Shown: positions 8,061-16,101, counted from the stretch's first letter. The stretch is DNA of 64,000 nucleotides from Oscillospiraceae bacterium (GCA_028692035.1 JAQUYD010000009.1:1-64000); one strand, 5' to 3'. Notes: a model not told the origin generated them from the sequence alone. Made by a program: numbers and translations.

Positions 8061-9174
8061 CGTCAGCCCCCTTTTCAAGCGCGTCAAGGGCGGACTCGTC
8101 AGGGAGGGATGAGAAGACGTCGTTCTCAACGGCGCAGCGGATAGAATCGCTGTTTCGCTTTAAAATATCGGATGCATAGGTCACAGATACTCTGTAATCG
8201 TCCTCTTGCTTCTTCCGCAGGAAGGCAAAGCAATGCTTCGGGATGTTTAAGTCGAGCATATCTGTGTTGTGAGTTGTGAAGATAAGCTGCTCGTTGCTAT
8301 CCAAGTGTTCGAGCATCAACCCAAAGATGCGCTTTTCAATATCGCTTTGGATATAGGAGAAATGTTCATCACAGTAATAAAAGCCGTTACGCTCTGCAAT
8401 GAGGATAGCAAGGAAGAAGGAAATATCAACGCCCTCTGCCGTGCCGCTTGAAAGAGACTCGCGGTTCAAGAGCTTGCCGTCTTGGATAATTATCTCTTCG
8501 GAATTACGTCGTATGATAAACGAGTTACGCAAATCCTTCGAGATGCGCACATCAGTCAGTGTAGGATCAAGTGTACCGATAACGGCTTTCAGGGTCTTCA
8601 ACACAGTGTTCCGATTAACCTTAGTTACCTTTGGTGTTGGCTTTATGTCCGGGCAAGAAAAAGTGAAATCAAGCTTGCCGACCATTTTGCCGAGTTTAGC
8701 ATAGTCCCCCGCAATTACTTTATTTTGGTCAATCAGCTTCTCAACGCACATCTCATAGGAGTCTTTCGGCCCAATAGCAGTTGACGAATACTCAATGGTG
8801 ATTTCGCTTCCAGGGTCACCATCGTATGGATAATGCCCTCCGATCTTGCCACTTACACGATGAAGCGTAAACCCATTGTTCACAAAGTCAATTTGGAAAG
8901 AGCCATTACACCCGACCGGCGCCATTGATGCAAGAGTCGAAGTGTCCCCGGTGTTGATAAAGCTGATAATGTTGAGCAGCGCCTTTCCAAGACTCGTCTT
9001 GCCGGTGGCATTTGCACCCATGAGGATAACAGCTTTTTTATAGCGAAAGTTGGGCCGCCCCGCGACATGTTCATTCTCTATGATAGAATTGACAATCTTC
9101 TTCGGATAAGAGAACGCTATGTTAAAATCCTTGAAGCCATAGAGGTTATTCAGTTTTACATCCAATATAATCAT
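8050..9174 (-). CDS. AAA (ABC-type) ATPase of a RloA/AbiL/PARIS-like defence pair
   Basis: 374 residues. Walker A GANATGKTS (53-61), an ABC-type signature region with LSSGTAEGVD, Walker B FYYCDEHFS and an H-loop IFTTHNTDML are all present, so this is a SMC/ABC-like AAA_15/AAA_21 ATPase without a long coiled coil. Such ATPases paired with a small downstream Toprim protein are the sensors of AbiL, PARIS and related abortive-infection systems. The 11-base overlap with the next gene supports a functional pair. The start is ATG 9174; the upstream 228 bases hold its promoter region. Confidence 0.75.
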   Translation of the reverse strand: MIILDVKLNNLYGFKDFNIAFSYPKKIVNSIIENEHVAGRPNFRYKKAVILMGANATGKTSLGKALLNIISFINTGDTSTLASMAPVGCNGSFQIDFVNNGFTLHRVSGKIGGHYPYDGDPGSEITIEYSSTAIGPKDSYEMCVEKLIDQNKVIAGDYAKLGKMVGKLDFTFSCPDIKPTPKVTKVNRNTVLKTLKAVIGTLDPTLTDVRISKDLRNSFIIRRNSEEIIIQDGKLLNRESLSSGTAEGVDISFFLAILIAERNGFYYCDEHFSYIQSDIEKRIFGLMLEHLDSNEQLIFTTHNTDMLDLNIPKHCFAFLRKKQEDDYRVSVTYASDILKRNSDSIRCAVENDVFSSLPDESALDALEKGADDEE

Positions 9175-9333
9175 GGCAGCCTCCGCATATTAGTTCGTTG
9201 TTTACGAAGTAATTATACCACATCTTTCGAGAATTACAACAGCCAGAACAAAATAATCTGTAGTTCCGCCTACTGTGTGCTTACGCATATTCTCAAGCTG
9301 CTGTTTCCGAGAACCTCAAAGAGGGAATAAATG

Positions 9334-9362
9334 AAGAGCCAATGCCCAAAGCATTGGCTCTT
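9334..9362 (-). terminator. Stem-loop terminator after the SIMPL gene
   Basis: A 12-bp perfect stem (AAGAGCCAATGC / GCATTGGCTCTT) with loop CCAAA. Read leftward the tail is CATTTATTCC. It ends the XRE-ImmA operon and isolates the ATPase/Toprim pair, which must have its own promoter in 9175-9330. Confidence 0.65.
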
Positions 9363-9402
9363 CACGATCATGAAACAGGTATGTCCAGCCCGGAGTGGTG
9401 CA

Positions 9403-10059
9403 TCAGCCGATTTCCCAGACGAAGGTCACTGTATCGCTTACATCAATGTCGTCGGGCTCAATATCAATATTGCTCCCACACGGAGCTTCTGCAAGGCAGC
9501 GATCCGCCACTTCGTACTGTGTGGGAGAATACAAATGCAGTTCGCCCCAGTTGTAATCGATGGTGATAAGCTGCCCCAGGGCGACCCCGGCAGCGCTTGC
9601 AAGGATTTCGGCTTTGGCTTTTGCGTTCTCGGTCGCATTTTGGAGAAGCTGAGTAGATATGGCATCCTTGTCCTTGACCGTGAACTGTACAGAGAACTCC
9701 GGTTCCGCAAGACACTTTGCAAGAGCAGAGAAAGTCTGCGCCAACCGTTCCATGTCGAAGTCGAACTCAAGCTTCAAGGCGTGATTGCAGACGTATCCGT
9801 CAAACCACCTTTTGTAGTTTCCCTTGCTGTCGCGTTCACTTTGATACTCGGGCTGTACGTTGAAATTCGAGGTTTTGAGATCGTCGCGCTGAAAACCGAC
9901 TCCAACAATGGCTTTGCGCAGATTATCCAATTGCTCTGCGGCCATACTCATCATCTTTTCGTAGTCCATGTCTTTTGCTTTCAGCGACATGGATAGCACT
10001 ATGTAGTCAGGCTTTGCGCTGACCTTGCCAATACCTTTTACGGTTATAGTTCTGTTCAT
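9403..10059 (-). CDS. SIMPL-domain (DUF541) protein
   Basis: 218 residues. The N-terminus RTITVKGIGKVSAKPDYIVLSM is the typical SIMPL opening (G.G.v...PD.a.l...v). Further matches are AKAKAEILASAAGVALGQLITID and the closing VTFVWEIG. SIMPL proteins form oligomeric, often envelope-associated assemblies, but this one has no signal peptide or membrane segment, so it is cytoplasmic. RBS AAGGAGG lies before ATG 10059. It is the last gene of the leftward operon headed by the XRE repressor; its role there is unknown. Confidence 0.8.
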   Translation of the reverse strand: MNRTITVKGIGKVSAKPDYIVLSMSLKAKDMDYEKMMSMAAEQLDNLRKAIVGVGFQRDDLKTSNFNVQPEYQSERDSKGNYKRWFDGYVCNHALKLEFDFDMERLAQTFSALAKCLAEPEFSVQFTVKDKDAISTQLLQNATENAKAKAEILASAAGVALGQLITIDYNWGELHLYSPTQYEVADRCLAEAPCGSNIDIEPDDIDVSDTVTFVWEIG

Positions 10060-10108
10060 CCTGTAGCCTCCTTGTGGCGTTCACTATATTTGGAGTACAT
10101 CTCCTTGA

Positions 10109-10531
10109 TCAAGCAGGTATCGGCGGCGATCCTGCAGCCTTCAATTTTAACCTTCGTTCCCTTGCGCGGGTTCTGGCTCGTTCGCGTTTCTCAGCCTTCT
10201 CCTCTTCTTCAAGCTGTGCAAGCTCTTCCTCCCAGCGTTTGCGTTCCGTATTAATAAAGCAGTCAATGCAAGGCTCGACAGAATCGTATCGATCCCGGCT
10301 GTAGCCCTCCAGCCTCAACCCGAGCTCGTCCAGAGCCTCCACCATTTCCCGAAACATCATTCGAGAAAACGGATTGAGGTCGTTGAAATAGAGGACGTCC
10401 TTCTCAAGCAATTGCCCTATGAATTCAATACCGGTCTTTTTTAATTGCTTGTATGTGAAGACGCGAAGCTCCAGTTCTTCAATTTCCCATTCAACAATGT
10501 TATCAGGGCGATTTAGATAATGCTGATACAT
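10109..10531 (-). CDS. Small protein with an RNA-polymerase alpha-CTD-like domain
   Basis: 140 residues. Residues about 20-77 (ELRVFTYKQLKKTGIEFIGQLL … FREMVEALDELGLRLEGY) follow the alpha-CTD/helix-hairpin-helix pattern (L..R..N.L...GI.TVGEL … L.E....L..LGL.L). The C-terminal third is a highly charged Glu/Lys/Arg helix (about 95-130), probably a coiled coil or nucleic-acid-binding arm. RBS AAAGGAG lies before ATG 10531. A free alpha-CTD-like module on a mobile island could act on host transcription; the family itself was not identified. Confidence 0.55.
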   Translation of the reverse strand: MYQHYLNRPDNIVEWEIEELELRVFTYKQLKKTGIEFIGQLLEKDVLYFNDLNPFSRMMFREMVEALDELGLRLEGYSRDRYDSVEPCIDCFINTERKRWEEELAQLEEEEKAEKRERARTRARERRLKLKAAGSPPIPA

Positions 10532-10565
10532 CTTTTACTCCTTTTCAGATACACAAAATGAAGCA

Positions 10566-10835
10566 TCACGCAGTCCGGCGTTCAACGAACCAGCGTCCAA
10601 TGTTGTTCCCACACAGGGAAGCATTACGTTCAAAGAACAGATAGCTGTGATGACCTTCGATTTCTATCGTGTATCGGTCGCCTTGGCCCCCAGCCTTCAA
10701 AGCGGGAGCCTGCCGTATATCTATGACACGGTCTATCGGATAAACGGTTCCGTCCTCCCAAGTCAGCGACGTTGGGATCAGTGTTCCCTCGGCATCAAAC
10801 TCTGCGGATACTGGCACATAAACCTTTGTGTTCAT
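10566..10835 (-). CDS. Small conserved-looking hypothetical protein
   Basis: 89 residues, all-beta in appearance (TLIPTSLTWEDGTVYPIDRV … DRYTIEIEGHHSYLFFE), with no membrane segment. Similar small proteins sit beside Y-family polymerases and ImmA genes on Clostridia mobile elements, as I recall; the function is unknown. RBS GAGGTGG lies before ATG 10835. It lies between the ImmA-type protease gene and the alpha-CTD-like gene in the same leftward operon. Confidence 0.6.
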   Translation of the reverse strand: MNTKVYVPVSAEFDAEGTLIPTSLTWEDGTVYPIDRVIDIRQAPALKAGGQGDRYTIEIEGHHSYLFFERNASLCGNNIGRWFVERRTA

Positions 10836-10860
10836 AGCACCACCTCAAATGCACTCCGTA

Positions 10861-11382
10861 TTAGCTTTTCAAGAATGTGCTGTTCAGATCCTGCGGCAGA
10901 TTATACCTATAACCGCGCTGAATCATGCTGAACAGCTTAAACGCCATGAGGTCAGGACTCACATAGAGCGCCTTGCAAATATGAAAATAATCCATATCCT
11001 CCTGCGCCGTGAGTTCCTCGACATCCTCGTCAGAAATGAGAAAATCAGCAGTAAACAGGTTCGCCTGGTATTCCTTTTGAGACACCATGTCATATATGAC
11101 CTTGTCTTTCATCGGTGCGACTTTGATGGAATCCCGATGAAGGATGATATGTGCGGCCTCATGCATGGCAACGATGCGTTGCTCAAACTCAGACAAACAG
11201 CCGTTGATCACCACGAAGATTGTCCGCTTGGAAAAATAGCAGTAGCCTTTCAGACCATGAGGCCCGTATGCATGCGATTCACGGAGCTCAGCGCCAAGTG
11301 CATCCAGCAGCTCGTAAGGATCGTTCGTCTTGTACTTCTGCTGAACTCTAAGAACCTCTCGGTGGATATAATCACCGCTCAT
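10861..11382 (-). CDS. ImmA/IrrE-type metallopeptidase
   Basis: 173 residues from ATG 11382 (GGAGGT six bases upstream). The zinc motif HEAAH is at about residues 74-78, followed by SQKEYQANLFTADFLIS, the downstream metal-ligand helix of the family. ImmA of ICEBs1 and IrrE/DdrO-type proteases cut an XRE repressor after DNA damage. Here the adjacent upstream gene (11479-11895) is exactly such an XRE repressor, so this protease is its likely antirepressor. The active-site residues look intact. Confidence 0.85.
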   Translation of the reverse strand: MSGDYIHREVLRVQQKYKTNDPYELLDALGAELRESHAYGPHGLKGYCYFSKRTIFVVINGCLSEFEQRIVAMHEAAHIILHRDSIKVAPMKDKVIYDMVSQKEYQANLFTADFLISDEDVEELTAQEDMDYFHICKALYVSPDLMAFKLFSMIQRGYRYNLPQDLNSTFLKS

Positions 11383-11478
11383 TACCACACCTCCAATCAA
11401 GTACAGTTATTACACGCCTTAAGTCTACACTAAAGCCTGTCCCAAAAGCGGGACAGCTTCGTGAGAAAAATGGCGTGC

Positions 11479-11895
11479 TTATTTTTTGCCTTTCCTGTAC
11501 TTTTTGGGGGTAAACTTTTCTGCGGCAATTTCCTTGGAGTCCAAATAGAGCTGCTGGATCTCAGTCATGAACGCCAGTCTGTCCTCGTCGCTGAGTTCAC
11601 CACCGGCAAAGACAGCGGCCGCCTGCGTCAGAACGGTCTTGGCATCGCGTTCGCCCTGCACGCCGTACCGCTCGGCAGCGTCGGCAATAAACTCCTCGTC
11701 CTCGGATATCAAGTAATTCGCGGGAACCTCAAATACGGTCGCAAGTTTATCGTAGAGGTCGCGCTTTTGCGGATAGCGTCCATCATTCTCCCAGCCAGCC
11801 ACAGTACGCACAGTAACCCCTACCAGTTTCCCGAGTTCCGCTTGGGTGAGCTTTTTGTCCGTGCGCAGTTCGCGCACCTTATCTCCAAATTTCAT
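11479..11895 (-). CDS. XRE-family repressor (ImmR-like)
   Basis: 138 residues from ATG 11895, with TTGGAGG upstream. The N-terminal helix-turn-helix is LTQAELGKLVGVTVRTVAGWENDGRYP, typical of XRE/Cro-C1. The C-terminal half (residues 65-138) is helical and carries the likely protease-sensitive and dimer region, ending in a basic tail (PKKYRKGKK). A 19-bp operator-like palindrome overlaps its own leader (11910-11928) and a second lies at the divergent polymerase promoter, so it should repress both itself and the polymerase. The next gene is the ImmA-type protease. Confidence 0.85.
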   Translation of the reverse strand: MKFGDKVRELRTDKKLTQAELGKLVGVTVRTVAGWENDGRYPQKRDLYDKLATVFEVPANYLISEDEEFIADAAERYGVQGERDAKTVLTQAAAVFAGGELSDEDRLAFMTEIQQLYLDSKEIAAEKFTPKKYRKGKK

Positions 11896-11909
11896 GCCGC
11901 GCCTCCAAT

Positions 11910-11928
11910 TATGAAATCCGATTACATC
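11910..11928. promoter_or_regulatory. Operator copy 1 for the XRE repressor
   Basis: TATGaAATCcGATTaCATC fits the palindrome GATGnAATCnGATTnCATC with one mismatch in the first base. It lies directly upstream of the RBS of the repressor gene, an autoregulation position. Confidence 0.7.
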
Positions 11929-11945
11929 TTTTTCTCGAAACACTA

Positions 11946-11974
11946 TTGACAGCGGAAATCAGTTTGCGTATAAT
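11946..11974 (+). promoter_or_regulatory. Sigma-A promoter of the Y-family polymerase gene
   Basis: TTGACA (11946-11951), a 17-base spacer and TATAAT (11969-11974) match the consensus perfectly. The predicted transcription start (around 11981) falls just before the second operator, so repressor binding would block initiation. Confidence 0.85.
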
Positions 11975-11983
11975 CATAGCACA

Positions 11984-12002
11984 GATGAAATCCGATTGCA
12001 TC
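11984..12002. promoter_or_regulatory. Operator copy 2, perfect 19-bp palindrome
   Basis: GATGaAATCcGATTgCATC has perfectly complementary arms GATGnAATC and GATTnCATC. It sits about 10 bases downstream of the consensus -10. A further half-site-like GTTGCATC follows at 12018-12025. Confidence 0.8.
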
Positions 12003-12053
12003 TAAATCATAAATGAAGTTGCATCTTTTGTCAAGAGGCGTGCGTGAATAATT

Positions 12054-13292
12054 ATGGAGAGAGTAATACTTCACAGCGACTTAAACTGCTTCTACGCCAG
12101 CGTCGAAACGATGCTCAACCCTTCACTGCGAGGAAAGGCCGTTGCCGTGTGTGGCTCCACCGAGTCCCGGCACGGTATTGTTCTTGCCAAATCTGAGCTT
12201 GCCAAAAAGCGAGGGGTAAAGACGGGAATGGTCAATTGGGAGGCACGGCAATGCTGTCCGGATATCATAATGGTACCGCCGCAATATGATGAGTATCTCA
12301 AGTATTCCAAGCTAACGAGAGCAATCTACGAGAGATACACCGACCAAGTAGAAGGCTACGGTATGGATGAGTGCTGGTGTGACGTTAGTGGCAGCAGGAC
12401 AGCATTCGGCGATGGTTTGAAGATTGCCGATGAAATCCGAGAATCGGTCAAGGATGAGCTCGGTCTAACAGTGAGCATTGGCGTGTCATATAACAAGATT
12501 TTCGCCAAGCTCGGAAGCGACATGAAAAAGCCGGACGCCATCACCGCAATATCCGCAGACAACTTCAGAGAAAAAATCTGGCCGCTCCCGGCTTCGGATT
12601 TGCTCTATGTGGGACGAACCACGACGAAGAATCTTGACAGCTATGGTATTCGAACTATCGGCGATATAGCAAATACCCCGCAGGATTTTCTAAAACGGCT
12701 CCTCGGCATCAATGGCGTTGCGCTTTGGGTATATGCAAATGGGCTTGACGCCTCCCGCGTGATGCCCGGTGATTATGAGTCTCCGGTAAAGAGCATAGGT
12801 CACGGCATCACTTGTAACGCCGACCTCGACAACAATGAGGAAGTGTGGCGTGTGATGCTGGAGCTGTCTCAGGACATCGGACACCGGCTGCGGCTCCATT
12901 CGCTGACGGCCAGAGGCGTTCAAATCACCATCCGCGATAATGATTTGTCCTTTAAGCAATATCAGGCGCCGCTTGAATCCTATACGCAGAGTCCCAGGGA
13001 AATCGCCAGAAAAGCAAGACAGCTATTTGAGGCAAATTATCGCTGGGCGAGCAAGGTGCGCGCTGTCACAGTCAGAGCAATCAATCTCATCCCGGCAGAT
13101 ACGCCCTATCAGATAAGCATCTTTGAGGATGCCGCCAAACGGGAACGGCGGGAACGGCTCGATACTGCCGTTGAAGAAATCCGGGGACGATTTGGCAAGC
13201 GGGCCATCTATTCAGCCTGCCTGATGGGGAACCTGAAAATGCCCTCGGACGGGCGTGAGAAAGTGGTCATGCCCGGTATGATGTACCAGTAA
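12054..13292 (+). CDS. Y-family DNA polymerase (UmuC/DinB type)
   Basis: 412 residues. Translesion DNA polymerase: the first metal Asp is in LHSDLNCFYASVE (residue 9), the catalytic pair is D105-E106 in GYGMDECWCDVSG (variant of SIDE), and SIGVSYNKIFAKLGSDMKKP marks the finger/palm region. The little-finger domain follows, and near the end QISIF resembles a beta-clamp-binding peptide (Qxx[LI]F). It has a perfect promoter and an operator just upstream and is divergent from the XRE repressor. It is therefore likely induced when the ImmA protease removes the repressor after DNA damage. Mobile-element polymerases of this kind are common in Bacillota. Confidence 0.92.
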   Translation: MERVILHSDLNCFYASVETMLNPSLRGKAVAVCGSTESRHGIVLAKSELAKKRGVKTGMVNWEARQCCPDIIMVPPQYDEYLKYSKLTRAIYERYTDQVEGYGMDECWCDVSGSRTAFGDGLKIADEIRESVKDELGLTVSIGVSYNKIFAKLGSDMKKPDAITAISADNFREKIWPLPASDLLYVGRTTTKNLDSYGIRTIGDIANTPQDFLKRLLGINGVALWVYANGLDASRVMPGDYESPVKSIGHGITCNADLDNNEEVWRVMLELSQDIGHRLRLHSLTARGVQITIRDNDLSFKQYQAPLESYTQSPREIARKARQLFEANYRWASKVRAVTVRAINLIPADTPYQISIFEDAAKRERRERLDTAVEEIRGRFGKRAIYSACLMGNLKMPSDGREKVVMPGMMYQ

Positions 13293-13309
13293 CGGAAAGG
13301 AAGCGAATT

Positions 13310-13672
13310 ATGGACAGCATAACACTCGGCAGTTTCATCAGGGAAAAGCGGGAGCGCCTTGGCAAGACCCTGCGAGGGCTGGCGGCCGAACTCGATATCG
13401 CAGCGCCATATCTTCATGATATTGAGAAAGGAAACCGCACCCCATCTGAGAAGCTGCTCCCAGCCTTTATAAAATGCCTTTCTCTCTCTTCGGATGACGA
13501 AACCGCTTTGTACGACTTAGTCGGCGTTAGGCGACAAGGTGTGTATCCGGATCTTACCGCCTACATCCAGCAGTCAAACCTTGCGCGAGTGGCGCTCCGC
13601 AAGGCTCGTGACTGCAACATCCCGGACACCATGTGGATCAGGATAATTGAGTCTATAGATAACGGAGGATGA
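13310..13672 (+). CDS. XRE-family regulator paired with an ImmA-type protease
   Basis: 120 residues. Helix-turn-helix KTLRGLAAELDIAAPYLHDIEKGNRTPS at residues about 19-46. It follows the polymerase gene by 17 bases and precedes an ImmA/IrrE gene by 6 bases, so the polymerase, regulator and protease form one operon. This is the second XRE/ImmA pair within 3 kb. Its target operator was not identified. Confidence 0.85.
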   Translation: MDSITLGSFIREKRERLGKTLRGLAAELDIAAPYLHDIEKGNRTPSEKLLPAFIKCLSLSSDDETALYDLVGVRRQGVYPDLTAYIQQSNLARVALRKARDCNIPDTMWIRIIESIDNGG

Positions 13673-13678
13673 ATTATC

Positions 13679-14428
13679 GTGAAGATTCCCTTAGGCCAAA
13701 AGACCAACGGTATGTACCTATTCAGCAGCAAGGATTTTGACAGTGTCGCGGAACTGGTGTTGCATGAATACGCGCCATATATGCTGGAGAAGGCGCAGCC
13801 GCTTCAAATCGAGGCGCTTGCCGACGAAGCGTATAGCCTGACGATTATCGACCGATACATTTCGGCGCATGGCAGCGTCCTCGGCATAATCAGTTTTGGA
13901 GATTTTAAGATTGAGGTCATGACCTTGGAGAAGCAGCGTGCGGTGGAAAAGCTCATGACCGGCACGATTGTCATAGACGCAAGGCTTCTGCCGGAAGAAC
14001 ATCACCATCGCCGCCGCTTTACGGTATCCCATGAGCTTGCTCACTGGATCATTCATCGGCAGATGCATTATGCGGATAACCCCCAATACAGTCTGCGCAG
14101 AGCCAGACCGTATATCGTCTGCCGGGAAGCGATGACGAACAGGAACAAGCGCCGGGAGTTCTGGACGGAGGATGACTGGATGGAATGGCAGGCAGACAGG
14201 TTCGCCTCAGCCATGCTGATGCCAGCCAGCGTATTCTATCCTGAAGCCCAGGAGGTCATGCGGCGCCATCATGCCGGAAGCTATATTCTGGACGGATGCG
14301 GCTCCAAGGCAACAGCAGATGTGATAACGGAATTGACCGAGATTTTCGACGTATCCAGAACAGCGGTACGAATCCGACTTAAACAGGCCGGGCTTCTACG
14401 TTCAATCGGAATAATTGTCTGCGACTAA
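13679..14428 (+). CDS. ImmA/IrrE-type metallopeptidase, second copy
   Basis: 249 residues. GTG start at 13679 with ACGGAGGA upstream, overlapping the end of the preceding gene's signal. HELAH at about 118-122 and the downstream WMEWQADRFASAMLMP helix form the zinc site of the COG2856 family. The C-terminus carries a helical segment TADVITELTEIFDVSRTAVRIRLKQ that resembles a helix-turn-helix. It is larger than the first ImmA and probably cleaves the XRE regulator encoded just upstream. Confidence 0.85.
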   Translation: MKIPLGQKTNGMYLFSSKDFDSVAELVLHEYAPYMLEKAQPLQIEALADEAYSLTIIDRYISAHGSVLGIISFGDFKIEVMTLEKQRAVEKLMTGTIVIDARLLPEEHHHRRRFTVSHELAHWIIHRQMHYADNPQYSLRRARPYIVCREAMTNRNKRREFWTEDDWMEWQADRFASAMLMPASVFYPEAQEVMRRHHAGSYILDGCGSKATADVITELTEIFDVSRTAVRIRLKQAGLLRSIGIIVCD

Positions 14429-14435
14429 ATCATCA

Positions 14436-14463
14436 GGCGGGGGCTAAATCCCCGCCGCTCTTT
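14436..14463 (+). terminator. GC-rich stem-loop after the second ImmA gene
   Basis: A 7-bp stem GGCGGGG / CCCCGCC with loop GCTAAAT lies 8 bases past the stop and is followed by GCTCTTTCC. The T-run is short, so termination may be partial. Confidence 0.5.
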
Positions 14464-14472
14464 CCCCGTTGT

Positions 14473-14490
14473 GTTAGCTGGTGTGCTAAC
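14473..14490. promoter_or_regulatory. Inverted repeat, possible operator
   Basis: GTTAGC-N6-GCTAAC, perfectly symmetric, lies 44 bases upstream of the next gene's start codon. It could be the binding site of the second XRE regulator; this is inference only. Confidence 0.4.
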
Positions 14491-14533
14491 GAAGCTTACA
14501 GACTGCCACTTATGGCTCGAGGGAGGTTTAGAG

Positions 14534-15100
14534 ATGGCAAAGGAAACTGCTGCCTTACGCAAACATAAGGCGAAGCTCACGTCGCTCGGTATGGACAGCG
14601 ATGCAGTGTTCCATAAATCAAAACTGCTTTTGACTGTGTATCGGGATGTCACATGGGCGATAAGCGAAAAGCTCGAAGAAATTAGAGATCACGCATACGA
14701 GGTCGGCAACCATAGCATGGATGCCGGGTTTAGATATCTCGCAGACTTTGCTCCCGAGGTCGATGCAGACAAATTTGCCGAGCGAGTCTGCTGCATCTGC
14801 GAAACACGCATGTATATTGACCTCATTGATAAGGCACTCATTCGTATGAAGGACTATCCCGTATACGGAGAGCTCTACCAACCTTTTGCGGGTTATGACG
14901 AGAGTTCAACTCCATTTATAAAAACTAAAAAATATCTATTTTATTTGGTGGCCTCGGCAAAGCCGGGGATCCTCTTTGATATGCGCTTTTGGCAATCAGG
15001 CGGTTGGCGAGATGACACGGTGGTGTTATTTACGCGAATTTTACCCATACTGGATTCCTCATTTTACATTTCTCGGATACAATTGATGCGATTGATATGA
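14534..15100 (+). CDS. Hypothetical island protein, probably truncated at its 3' end
   Basis: The start ATG 14534 has GAGGGAGG upstream. Residues 1 to about 125 (MAKETAALRKHKAKL … YPVYGELYQPF) look like a genuine helical cytoplasmic protein; the family was not recognised. After FAGYDESS (about 14910) the composition changes to low-quality sequence (KTKKYLFYLVASAKPG …) up to the stop at 15100, next to the host ABC operon. I read the last 60 codons as foreign to the original gene, so the island probably ends near 14905-14920. Confidence 0.45.
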   Translation: MAKETAALRKHKAKLTSLGMDSDAVFHKSKLLLTVYRDVTWAISEKLEEIRDHAYEVGNHSMDAGFRYLADFAPEVDADKFAERVCCICETRMYIDLIDKALIRMKDYPVYGELYQPFAGYDESSTPFIKTKKYLFYLVASAKPGILFDMRFWQSGGWRDDTVVLFTRILPILDSSFYISRIQLMRLI

Positions 15101-15118
15101 GTGGATGTGGAAATGACA

Positions 15119-16072
15119 ATGGAAATCAGGCTGGATGGTATTACAAAATCCTTTGCGCATAAAGAAGTGATTCAAAACTCGTCGCTTACCATCGCAAGCG
15201 GCAGTTTTACCACATTGCTAGGTCCATCCGGGTGCGGAAAAACGACGCTGCTTCGAATGATCGCAGGGCTGGAAGCACCGGATACCGGCAGTGTGTTTTT
15301 TAATGACAATTGTGTGTTTTCTGCGGAAAAAGCCATCAACATTCCGCCTGAAAAACGTGGCCTTGGTTTTGTGTTTCAGGATTTTGCGCTGTGGCCGCAT
15401 ATGAGCGTTTTTGAAAATGTGGCATTTGGGCTTCGGGCGTCTCACAAGACCGAAAAGCTGGAAGAAAAGGTGCGTGCCGCACTCCACGCCGTTCAGCTGG
15501 ACGATTTTGCACAGCGGTATCCCCATCAGCTTTCGGGCGGGCAGCAACAGCGCGTGGCCTTTGCAAGGGCGATCGTGATCGCACCGGAATGCATCCTTTT
15601 TGATGAACCGTTGTCAGCTTTGGATGCCCTACTCCGTGAGGAGATGCGTGTAGAGCTGCGGGAATTGGTTGCGAAGCTGGGTATCACGGCGGTGTTTGTG
15701 ACCCACGATCAAACGGAGGCCATGAGCATGAGCGACAAAATCGCCGTGTTATCCGAAGGCCGAATCGAGCAATATGCAAGCCCAGAGGAGATCTATTCCG
15801 CACCAGAGACAGAGTTTGTGGCAAAATTTGTCGGCAGCTCCAACTGGATTGACGAACACAGGATGTTTCGCCCGGAAAAGGCTTCTGTTGTCCGCATGGA
15901 CGGTGCGGATGAATTTGAGGTCACGGTGGTATCCACACAGTTTCTCGGGACTTCTTACCAACTTCATACCAAATATCGCGATAGCAACTGGACCTTTTTC
16001 TCCGACCGGCGAATTGCGGCGGGAACAAAACTGCCCGTTTATATATACGATCAAGATATTATTTGCATTTAA
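15119..16072 (+). CDS. ABC transporter ATP-binding protein (Fe(III)/phosphonate type)
   Basis: 317 residues from ATG 15119, which has GGAA seven bases upstream (ATG 15113 and GTG 15101 are alternatives). Walker A GPSGCGKTT, Q-loop FQDFALWPHMSVFENV, signature LSGGQQQR, Walker B ILFDEP and the H-loop VTHDQTEA are all present. The C-terminal 90 residues are a TOBE-like domain. The FQDFALWPHM pattern is typical of FbpC/PotA/PhnT importers. It energises the permease at 17157-18821 together with the lipoprotein between them. Confidence 0.92.
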   Translation: MEIRLDGITKSFAHKEVIQNSSLTIASGSFTTLLGPSGCGKTTLLRMIAGLEAPDTGSVFFNDNCVFSAEKAINIPPEKRGLGFVFQDFALWPHMSVFENVAFGLRASHKTEKLEEKVRAALHAVQLDDFAQRYPHQLSGGQQQRVAFARAIVIAPECILFDEPLSALDALLREEMRVELRELVAKLGITAVFVTHDQTEAMSMSDKIAVLSEGRIEQYASPEEIYSAPETEFVAKFVGSSNWIDEHRMFRPEKASVVRMDGADEFEVTVVSTQFLGTSYQLHTKYRDSNWTFFSDRRIAAGTKLPVYIYDQDIICI

Positions 16073-16101
16073 AAAACGATGCGAAATGAGGTAAAAGAAA
16101 A

